Positions 1-5,259 of a DNA stretch of 5,259 nt are shown in pieces (positions within the stretch are counted from its first letter, which is position 1; every line of letters begins with the position of its first letter). The notes beneath the pieces are model-generated. The model was not told the origin of the DNA and made no database searches. It saw only the letters and a list, made by a program, of their open reading frames with translations. The stretch spans positions 19,188 through 24,446 of the forward strand of contig DBGA01000041.1 of NCBI GenBank assembly GCA_002295325.1, written 5' to 3'. The position numbers were made by a program, and so were the translations under genes. This stretch comes from Ruminococcaceae bacterium UBA866. Lineage in GTDB: Bacteria; Bacillota; Clostridia; Oscillospirales; Ruminococcaceae.

Positions 1-310
1 TAAAAAACTTTTAGATTTTTATAACTCTGATGATTATGATGAATACATTATAAATAAGCTACAAAGCTTTTCAAAGGCAAACCCTTTATCTGATGTTGAA
101 ATTCATGTGGGCGAAAGGGATTTTAATAATGTACAAAAGCTGAAAGATGCTTATTCCCTACCCTGCACATTTGCTGAGGATAAATCAATTAAACTTGGTG
201 GCTTTATTGTTAAAGGAATTAAAGACAGCATTTATTTTGATGAAACTCTTACAAACATACTAGCAGAGCAAAAAGAATATTTTATTCAAAATAGTGAGCT
301 TTTTCTCTAG
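1..310 (+). CDS. ntpE: V/A-type ATPase subunit E, C-terminal part (5' truncated by window edge)
   Basis: An open frame enters from the left edge (first complete codon at position 2) and ends at TAG 308-310, giving 102 visible residues. The visible part fits the C-terminal globular domain of subunit E of V/A-type ATPases. It has the LGGFIV segment at about visible residues 65-70, followed by an acidic stretch, a TLTNIL segment, a charged helix and the terminal LF pair, all usual in this family. Subunit E (about 190-200 residues in the family) pairs with subunit G/F to form the peripheral stalk that holds the A3B3 head against the membrane sector. The N-terminal coiled-coil half and the start codon are outside the window. 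GTG at 107 lies inside the domain and is not a start. The gene ends 33 bases before the TTG start of ntpA, consistent with one transcript. The family call rests on the C-terminal pattern and on position next to A, B and D. Confidence 0.85.
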   Translation, partial: KKLLDFYNSDDYDEYIINKLQSFSKANPLSDVEIHVGERDFNNVQKLKDAYSLPCTFAEDKSIKLGGFIVKGIKDSIYFDETLTNILAEQKEYFIQNSELFL

Positions 311-331
311 GCTATAACTGACTATTTCTAT

Positions 332-337
332 GAGGTG
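332..337 (+). promoter_or_regulatory. Shine-Dalgarno sequence of ntpA
   Basis: GAGGTG matches the 3' end of 16S rRNA and lies 6 bases before TTG 344, which is near-ideal spacing. The alternative GTG at 335 is part of this site itself, so the site decides the start in favour of TTG 344. Confidence 0.8.
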
Positions 338-343
338 AAAATA

Positions 344-2107
344 TTGAAAAACGTAGTATATTCTATAAATGGTCCAGTTGTAACAGTCAAAGATACAAAA
401 GACTTTTCTATGCTTGAAATGGTTTATGTGGGAGAAAAGCATCTTATCGGTGAGGTTATCCGTATTAACGATAAGTTTACCACCATTCAAGTTTATGAGG
501 TTACAACAGGGCTTAAACCTGGTGAGCCTGTTTACAAAACAGATGCGCCAATTTGTGCCACACTAGGGCCTGGTATTCTTTCAAACATATTCGATGGAAT
601 TGAGCGTCCTTTGAGAAAAATATGTGAATTATCTGGAGCTTTTATTGATCCAGGCTCAAACGTTCCATCTCTTGATGATGACAGGAAATTTGATGTTACA
701 ATGACAGTAAGAGTTGGCGACAAACTTAGTGGTGGCGATATCTACGCTACTTGTCCTGAAACGCCAGTAATTTTGCACAAGTGTATGCTTTCCCCTACCT
801 TGAGTGGTAAGGTTACTTATGTTGCGCCTAATGGCAGCTACAATATAACTGCTGTTGTGGCAAAAATAGTGCAAGATGATGGAACAGAAGTGGAGCTTAC
901 ACTCTGTCAAAAATGGCCTATTAGAACTCCACGTCCTGTTGTTAAAAGAAAGCCTATTTCTATCCCTCTAATCACTGGACAACGTGTTATTGACACGTTA
1001 TTCCCTATTGCCAAAGGTGGCTCGGCTGCTGTTCCAGGTGGCTTTGGAGCCGGCAAGACCATGACCCAACATCAGATTGCTAAGTGGTGTGATGCTGATA
1101 TTATCGTGTATATTGGTTGTGGTGAGCGTGGCAACGAGATGACCCAGGTGCTTGACGAGTTTTCAGAGTTGATTGACCCTAAAACTGGCAACAAGATGAC
1201 TGATAGAACAGCTCTTATTGCAAATACTTCAAATATGCCTGTTGCTGCTCGTGAGGCATCTATCTACACTGGCATTACACTTGCGGAATATTACAGAGAT
1301 ATGGGTTATCATGTTGCTGTAATGGCAGATTCAACTTCTCGTTGGGCTGAGGCTCTTCGTGAAATATCTGGACGTTTGGAAGAAATGCCTGCTGAAGAAG
1401 GTTTCCCAGCATATCTACCATCTCGCTTGTCTGAATTCTATGAGCGTGCTGGATATATGGTAAACCTAAATAATACCGAGGGCTCTGTTACAATTATTGG
1501 TGCGGTTTCACCTCAAGGTGCAGACTTCTCTGAGCCTGTAACACAAAATACTAAACGTTTCGTTCGTACATTCTGGGCACTTGATAAATCACTTGCCTAT
1601 GCTCGTCACTATCCTGCAATCAATTGGAATGACAGCTACAGCGAATATATTGATGACTTAATGCCTTATTATAATGAAACTATTGGCCCAGAATTTCTAC
1701 AATGCAGACAACGTATTGCAAATCTTTTGCAAGAGGAATCTTCTTTGATGGAAATCGTTAAACTAATCGGTGCAGATGTACTTCCTGACCACCAGAAGTT
1801 AATTATGGAAACCTCAAAAGCTATCCGTTTGGGGTTGCTACAGCAAAATGCATTTCATAAAGATGATACCTATGTGCCTCTTATAAAGCAGTTGAAAATG
1901 ATGCAAATTACACTTCATCTCAATGACAAAACTTCTGCACTTATCAAGAGTGGTGTTGCCCTTTCAGAGGTTGTAGATCTTGGTCTTTTCGATATTATCG
2001 CTGGTATGAAATATGATATTCCAAATGATGATTTAGCTGCGTTTGATAGAATTTATAAGAATATCGATGATACACTAGCTAAATTCACTGCTACTCTAAA
2101 TAAATAA
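344..2107 (+). CDS. ntpA: V/A-type ATPase catalytic subunit A
   Basis: This is the catalytic subunit of the rotary ATPase; three copies alternate with B in the cytoplasmic head and hydrolyse or make ATP. I chose the TTG start at 344 (587 residues) because GAGGTG sits 6 bases upstream. With this start the key residues fall on the numbers I recall for Enterococcus hirae NtpA: P-loop GGFGAGKT with Lys238, GERGNE with Glu261, and DSTSRW with Asp329. An in-frame GTG at 335 would add three residues but lies within the ribosome-binding site. Visible order is an N-terminal beta-barrel (about 1-70), the insertion typical of A subunits (about 110-190), the nucleotide-binding domain with [15 protein letters not shown] at 296-310, the ATPase alpha/beta signature [10 protein letters not shown] at 424-433, and a helical C-terminal domain. 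Length is normal. The one oddity is Gly in place of the usual Pro at position 233 of the P-loop. It is followed after 14 bases by ntpB. Confidence 0.97.
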   Translation: MKNVVYSINGPVVTVKDTKDFSMLEMVYVGEKHLIGEVIRINDKFTTIQVYEVTTGLKPGEPVYKTDAPICATLGPGILSNIFDGIERPLRKICELSGAFIDPGSNVPSLDDDRKFDVTMTVRVGDKLSGGDIYATCPETPVILHKCMLSPTLSGKVTYVAPNGSYNITAVVAKIVQDDGTEVELTLCQKWPIRTPRPVVKRKPISIPLITGQRVIDTLFPIAKGGSAAVPGGFGAGKTMTQHQIAKWCDADIIVYIGCGERGNEMTQVLDEFSELIDPKTGNKMTDRTALIANTSNMPVAAREASIYTGITLAEYYRDMGYHVAVMADSTSRWAEALREISGRLEEMPAEEGFPAYLPSRLSEFYERAGYMVNLNNTEGSVTIIGAVSPQGADFSEPVTQNTKRFVRTFWALDKSLAYARHYPAINWNDSYSEYIDDLMPYYNETIGPEFLQCRQRIANLLQEESSLMEIVKLIGADVLPDHQKLIMETSKAIRLGLLQQNAFHKDDTYVPLIKQLKMMQITLHLNDKTSALIKSGVALSEVVDLGLFDIIAGMKYDIPNDDLAAFDRIYKNIDDTLAKFTATLNK

Positions 2108-2108
2108 C

Positions 2109-2114
2109 GGGAGG
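2109..2114 (+). promoter_or_regulatory. Shine-Dalgarno sequence of ntpB
   Basis: GGGAGG directly after the ntpA stop codon, with a 7-base spacer to ATG 2122. It is a strong, normally spaced site that fixes the ntpB start. Confidence 0.85.
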
Positions 2115-2121
2115 AACAAAT

Positions 2122-3531
2122 ATGAGCCTACAAATTTTAGGATTAAAAGAAATTACTGGTCCATTGGTGGTCATAGATAATGTTTCAAACGTTAGTTATG
2201 ATGAAATGGTTGAGCTCGTTTTGGAAGATGACTCAAAGCGTCTTGGTCGTGTTGTTCAAATTGAAGGTAAAAGAGTTGTTATTCAAGTTTTTGAGGGTAC
2301 AACTGGTCTTTCACTAACAAATACAAGAACTAAACTTACTGGAAAGCCTATGGAGCTTCCAGTTTCTAAAGAAATTCTTGGACGTATATTTAACGGCGCT
2401 GGTACCCCTATAGATGGTCTTGGTGACATTTTTGCTACGAAATCAATGGATATTAATGGTAAACCATTAAACCCTGTTGCTCGAGAATACCCTAGAAACT
2501 ATATTAGAACGGGCATATCTTCTATTGACGGACTAATGACACTGATCCGTGGACAAAAACTTCCTATATTCTCTGGTTCTGGTATGAGCCATAACAAACT
2601 TGCTGTTCAATTGGTTTGTCAATCACAGTTAAGTGATGATAAAGATGAGAAATTTGGTATTGTATTTGCTGCAATGGGTGTAAATAATGACGTTGCAGAT
2701 TACTTTAAGAGGAGCTTTGAGGAATCTGGCGTATTAGAAAACGTTGTAATGTTTTTAAACCTTTCAAATGATCCAATTATTGAGCGTATTCTTGCTCCAC
2801 GTTGTGCATTAACTGCTGCTGAATATTTGGCTTATGAGGAGAATATGAATATTCTTGTTATCATGTCTGATGTGACTTCTTATGCTGAGGCACTTCGTGA
2901 GTTTTCATCTTCTAAGGGTGAAATTCCTGGAAGAAAGGGATATCCTGGTTATCTATATTCTGATTTGGCCTCCCTTTATGAGCGTGCTGGAATTCTTAAA
3001 GGTGGAGAAGGTTCTGTTACGCAGATACCTATTCTTACAATGCCTAATGATGATATTACTCATCCAGTTCCAGACCTTACAGGATATATTACGGAAGGTC
3101 AGATTGTTCTTGACAGAAACCTTGACCAAACAGGTATTTATCCTCCAATTTCTATACTTCCTTCCCTATCTCGTCTTATGAAGGACGGTATTGGTGAAGG
3201 ATTTACTAGATCAGACCACTCGGCAGTTGCAAATCAGCTATTTGCTTCTTATGCGCGTGTTCAAGATGCTAGGGCACTTGGTTCTGTTATCGGTGAAGAG
3301 GAACTTTCAAAGAGTGACAAGGCTTATCTGAAGTTTGGTAAAATGTTTGAAAAACACTTTATTTCTCAAGGATTTACCGAAAATCGTACGATTGAGGAAA
3401 CTTTGGAACTTGGTTGGGACTTACTAAGTCTACTTCCTAAAGGAGAGCTTTCTCGTATGGACTCTGAATTTGTTGAGCAATACTTTGACCCAGAACGTGC
3501 AAATAAATTCATGAGCGAATTAGTTGGTTAA
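2122..3531 (+). CDS. ntpB: V/A-type ATPase non-catalytic subunit B
   Basis: Subunit B (469 residues, normal length) alternates with A in the head. It does not hydrolyse ATP but supplies the arginine finger to the catalytic site of A. Evidence includes the N-terminal barrel segment [11 protein letters not shown], the degenerate nucleotide loop [12 protein letters not shown] from residue 150 (no GKT lysine, as expected for B), [12 protein letters not shown] at 249-260, the [21 protein letters not shown] region ending near 290, and the [14 protein letters not shown] segment with Arg351. Arg351 corresponds to the Arg350 finger I recall from Enterococcus hirae NtpB. The C-terminal [10 protein letters not shown] and EQYF segments also match the family. 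The ATPase signature region reads [10 protein letters not shown], with Ser344 where Asp or Asn is more usual. The ATG at 2122 has a strong ribosome-binding site and starts 14 bases after ntpA, so the two are co-transcribed and probably translated at similar levels, as the 3:3 stoichiometry needs. Confidence 0.97.
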   Translation: MSLQILGLKEITGPLVVIDNVSNVSYDEMVELVLEDDSKRLGRVVQIEGKRVVIQVFEGTTGLSLTNTRTKLTGKPMELPVSKEILGRIFNGAGTPIDGLGDIFATKSMDINGKPLNPVAREYPRNYIRTGISSIDGLMTLIRGQKLPIFSGSGMSHNKLAVQLVCQSQLSDDKDEKFGIVFAAMGVNNDVADYFKRSFEESGVLENVVMFLNLSNDPIIERILAPRCALTAAEYLAYEENMNILVIMSDVTSYAEALREFSSSKGEIPGRKGYPGYLYSDLASLYERAGILKGGEGSVTQIPILTMPNDDITHPVPDLTGYITEGQIVLDRNLDQTGIYPPISILPSLSRLMKDGIGEGFTRSDHSAVANQLFASYARVQDARALGSVIGEEELSKSDKAYLKFGKMFEKHFISQGFTENRTIEETLELGWDLLSLLPKGELSRMDSEFVEQYFDPERANKFMSELVG

Positions 3532-3543
3532 AATTATATAACG

Positions 3544-3553
3544 AAAGGTGGTC
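3544..3553 (+). promoter_or_regulatory. Shine-Dalgarno-like site after ntpB, far from the ntpD frame
   Basis: AAAGGTGGTC matches the anti-Shine-Dalgarno region over AGGTGnTC. It lies 13 bases after the ntpB stop, where the ribosome-binding site of the next gene is expected. It is placed for GTG 3554 (which gives V-S-K-stop) or, less well, for ATG 3565 (13 bases after AGGTGG). It is 50 to 75 bases from the plausible ntpD ATG codons, so it cannot serve them directly unless the RNA folds or reinitiation occurs. Confidence 0.55.
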
Positions 3554-3564
3554 GTGAGCAAATA

Positions 3565-3597
3565 ATGCTTTTTATTCATATTGCATACTACAAGTAA
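3565..3597 (+). other. Possible 10-codon leader ORF upstream of ntpD
   Basis: ATG 3565 opens a frame coding MLFIHIAYYK and stops at TAA 3595-3597, one base before ATG 3599 of the ntpD frame. Its ATG overlaps the TAA (3563-3565) of an even shorter frame, GTG AGC AAA TAA, that starts at 3554 next to the ribosome-binding-like site. The stop-start pattern would allow reinitiation to pass ribosomes towards ntpD. In AT-rich DNA such short frames arise by chance, so this is a hypothesis rather than a gene call. Confidence 0.25.
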
Positions 3598-3604
3598 TAT
3601 GGAT
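3574..3604 (+). promoter_or_regulatory. Hairpin over the 5' end of the ntpD frame
   Basis: Bases 3574-3584 pair with 3594-3604 in an 11-bp stem that includes two G-U pairs, around a 9-base loop. The stem is mostly A-U, so only moderately stable. The 3' arm contains ATG 3599-3601, one candidate start for ntpD, and the 5' arm lies within the tiny ORF at 3565-3597. No T-tract follows, so it does not look like a terminator. A role in translation is inference. Confidence 0.4.
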
Positions 3605-3625
3605 GGGCGCATCATGCTCCTAATA

Positions 3626-4246
3626 ATGCCTAATAATGTATTTCCTACTAAAGGTAATCTTATTGCTACCAAAAAAGCGTTAAATCTTGCACGTCTTGGT
3701 TATGATTTGCTCGACCGAAAAAGGAACATCCTCATTCGTGAGATGATGACTTTATTGGATAAAGCCAAATCCCTTAGAGGTGAGATTGAAACGACATATA
3801 ATCAAGCTTATCTTGCTTTGCAGCGAGCTAATATTACACTGGGATTTTGTGCTGAAATTGGAAAATCAACTAGCATAGAAAATGGTGTTCAAATTAACTA
3901 CCGCAGTGTAATGGGCGTTGATATTCCACAGGTTACTCTGATTTCTACTACAAACGAAAATCAGTATGGATTTTTTGAGTCAAACTCTCAATTTGATATA
4001 GCCTATTTGAATTTTAATAAGGCTAAGGAGATTACTGCTATTTTGGCTGAGGTGGAAAACAGTGTATATCGACTTGCTGATGCTATCAAGAAAACCCAAC
4101 GTCGTGCAAACGCTCTAAAGAACATTAATATTCCGCGTTTTGCTGCTACTGTCAAGTTCATTTCAGATGCACTTGAGGAGAAGGAACGTGAGGAGTTCTC
4201 AAGGTTAAAAGTTATAAGATATACCAAAGAAAAAAATGTTGAATAA
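3626..4246 (+). CDS. ntpD: V/A-type ATPase central-shaft subunit D
   Basis: Subunit D is the long coiled-coil rotor shaft that turns inside the A3B3 head and passes torque to the membrane ring. From ATG 3626 it has 206 residues, which fits the family. The N-terminal segment VFPTKGNLIATKKALNLARL at residues 5-24, then LLDRKRNILIREMM and LQRANI, and the C-terminal RRANALKNINIP (from residue 159) with the KEREEFSRLK helix, are all typical of D. The start is uncertain. ATG 3626 leaves a family-like N-terminus, but no ribosome-binding site precedes it. In-frame alternatives are ATG 3614 (weak GGATGG upstream), ATG 3599 (215 residues, inside a hairpin) and TTG 3581. An in-frame TAA at 3563 limits extension. 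The only good ribosome-binding-like site is at 3544-3553, so the 5' end may have been altered by an insertion or be under translational control. It is the last gene of the operon here and is followed by a terminator. Confidence 0.93.
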   Translation: MPNNVFPTKGNLIATKKALNLARLGYDLLDRKRNILIREMMTLLDKAKSLRGEIETTYNQAYLALQRANITLGFCAEIGKSTSIENGVQINYRSVMGVDIPQVTLISTTNENQYGFFESNSQFDIAYLNFNKAKEITAILAEVENSVYRLADAIKKTQRRANALKNINIPRFAATVKFISDALEEKEREEFSRLKVIRYTKEKNVE

Positions 4247-4250
4247 TAAC

Positions 4251-4284
4251 AAAAAAACCGCTACCAAAAGGTAGCGATTTTTTT
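4251..4284. terminator. Bidirectional factor-independent terminator between ntpD and the penicillin-binding protein gene
   Basis: A perfect 7-bp stem, CGCTACC (4259-4265) with GGTAGCG (4270-4276), closes an AAAA loop. It is followed by seven T (4278-4284) on the plus strand and preceded by seven A (4251-4257), which give the T-tract on the minus strand. The hairpin lies in the 51 bases between two convergent stop codons, so it can end both the ATPase operon and the minus-strand gene. Confidence 0.92.
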
Positions 4285-4297
4285 ATTAAAATTTGAA

Positions 4298-5259
4298 TTA
4301 TAACTGTGGATGAATGGTGCATGGGGCAGGAATATCCGTAGCTTTATAGTATCCTTTTCCTTGTTTTGGGCATCCAGAATGTGCAAGCCCACCACTTTCA
4401 GTACAATATGCCATTTCGACTACTCCATCATCATTTAACTCAAACACAGCAGGATTTTTGCCCTTGTGAACCTCGGTCATAATTTTCTGCCATACTGGAA
4501 TATGAGCGCTATACAAGTTCTTGGCAATAGTAAGTTTATTATCATCGTGACCATAACGAATGCCAGCAACATAATAAGGTGTAGCACCCATAAACAACAA
4601 GTCTTTTCTATCATTTGAAGTACCAGTCTTACCGATTGTTTCCATATTAGCAAGCTTAGCAGCTCTACCTGAACCGCCATCATTTACGACACTCCATAAA
4701 CCCTTGTTCATGATGTAAGCAGTTTGTGACGACATAACCTGATGTTTGCTCCTAGTCGTTGCATCGAGGATTACCTTGCCCTCAGAATCGGTTACCTTTG
4801 TATACATCTTTGGTTGGGTGTAATAACCACCATTTCCAAAAATTTGAAATGCAGCTGTAAGCTCATGCAGTTTAAAACCACCATCACCCAAAGCTAGAGT
4901 TGCCCCATTAGAGCCACTTGCAGGGGTAAGTGTAGTAATACCTAATTCTTTTGTAACAAAATCATAAGAAACTTTTGGCGTTAATAAATCAGATAATCTA
5001 ACAGGAATTGTATTTTTTGAGACCTTTAATGCATCTATGATAAGCATCGGTCCTTGGTATCCTTTAAGATCACTATCATAGTTTTTAGGATAGTCACGCT
5101 CTTGACCAGTTTTCTCATCTTTGACCTTTTTAACAGGACTATCATCCATTATACTAGACCATGTAATAAGGTTATTTTCAAATGCTGGTGCATATATCGC
5201 AAGAGGTTTTATCGTAGAACCAGCAGGACGAGTTGACATTGTTGCATCGTTCCACATAC
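4298..5259 (-). CDS. Class A penicillin-binding protein, C-terminal transpeptidase part (5' truncated by window edge)
   Basis: The minus-strand frame enters from the right edge and ends at TAA (4300-4298); about 319 codons are visible. Counting from the first full codon (ATG at 5257-5255, not the true start), the transpeptidase motifs are PAGSTIKP with catalytic Ser14 and Lys17 (SxxK), SKN at 80-82 (SxN), and GKTGTSND with KTG at 210-212. The LALGDGGFKLHELTAAFQIFGNGG stretch at about 121-144 and GATPYYVAGIRYG at about 224-236 are typical of class A enzymes that polymerise and cross-link peptidoglycan outside the membrane. The class A assignment rests on these segments; the glycosyltransferase domain, membrane anchor and start are off the window. 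After the catalytic domain comes a short tail with three cysteines (285, 296, 313), ending CTIHPQL. Convergent with ntpD and sharing its terminator; no functional link is implied. It is close to PBP1a-type proteins, but a gene symbol cannot be fixed. Confidence 0.9.
   Translation of the reverse strand, partial: MWNDATMSTRPAGSTIKPLAIYAPAFENNLITWSSIMDDSPVKKVKDEKTGQERDYPKNYDSDLKGYQGPMLIIDALKVSKNTIPVRLSDLLTPKVSYDFVTKELGITTLTPASGSNGATLALGDGGFKLHELTAAFQIFGNGGYYTQPKMYTKVTDSEGKVILDATTRSKHQVMSSQTAYIMNKGLWSVVNDGGSGRAAKLANMETIGKTGTSNDRKDLLFMGATPYYVAGIRYGHDDNKLTIAKNLYSAHIPVWQKIMTEVHKGKNPAVFELNDDGVVEMAYCTESGGLAHSGCPKQGKGYYKATDIPAPCTIHPQL

Noticed and set aside
330..338. ATG AGG TGA two-codon frame before ntpA
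   Set aside because: It overlaps the ribosome-binding site of ntpA and is most simply a chance ATG; nothing supports a leader role.
260..910. Minus-strand open frames across the end of ntpE and the start of ntpA
   Set aside because: They overlap well-supported plus-strand genes, have no recognisable motifs or ribosome-binding sites, and are explained as antisense shadows.
2882..3181. 99-codon plus-strand open frame
   Set aside because: It lies wholly inside ntpB in another frame, has no ribosome-binding site, and its composition is a shadow of the real gene.
3581..3583. TTG 3581 as the ntpD start (221 residues)
   Set aside because: No ribosome-binding site at suitable distance, it lies in the hairpin stem, and the added residues do not resemble the family N-terminus.
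3554..3640. Programmed ribosome bypassing or stop readthrough joining GTG 3554 to the ntpD frame
   Set aside because: Only three codons precede the TAA, too few for the nascent-peptide signals known from phage T4 gene 60, and no matching take-off and landing codons are clear. Readthrough would give a hydrophobic N-terminus foreign to subunit D. Internal initiation or reinitiation is simpler.
4003..4227. Minus-strand frame antisense to the end of ntpD
   Set aside because: It is the reverse of the conserved C-terminal coiled coil of subunit D, with no independent support.
5054..5236. 60-codon plus-strand frame opposite the penicillin-binding protein gene
   Set aside because: It lies antisense to the conserved transpeptidase sequence including SxxK, and has no signs of a real gene.

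Overview
The window is an AT-rich stretch with closely spaced genes, a TTG start with a strong Shine-Dalgarno sequence, and a factor-independent terminator. Together with the protein families present, this suggests a low-G+C Gram-positive bacterium (Bacillota, probably Clostridia-like). That placement is inference from gene content and sequence style; no taxonomic marker such as rRNA is present.

Positions 1-4246 hold the distal part of a plus-strand operon for a V/A-type rotary ATPase. In order these are the C-terminal half of the peripheral-stalk subunit E, the complete catalytic subunit A, the complete non-catalytic subunit B, and the complete central-shaft subunit D. A and B form the hexameric head that binds nucleotide. 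D is the rotor shaft inside it, and E ties the head to the membrane sector. The membrane subunits I and K, and subunits C and F/G, are not in the window; if present, they lie upstream or elsewhere. All key catalytic residues are present: P-loop Lys238, Glu261 and Asp329 in A, and the arginine finger Arg351 in B. The enzyme should therefore be functional. The sequence does not show whether it pumps H+ or Na+, because the ion site is in subunit K.

Positions 4247-4297 separate two convergent genes and contain one hairpin flanked by an A-tract and a T-tract, which can terminate transcription from both sides. Positions 4298-5259 carry, on the minus strand, the C-terminal part of a class A penicillin-binding protein. 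It has the transpeptidase motifs SxxK, SxN and KTG; its N-terminal part is beyond the window edge. It is a housekeeping cell-wall gene with no evident link to the ATPase.

No new defence, mobile or biosynthetic system was seen. The least ordinary part is the 5' end of ntpD (about 3532-3640). There the conserved D coding sequence lies far from the only good ribosome-binding site. The gap holds an in-frame stop, two tiny ORFs in stop-start relay, a hairpin covering one candidate start codon, and repeats of AATAATG. It may be a small insertion or a translational control element that lowers the yield of D, which is needed at one copy per three A and three B.
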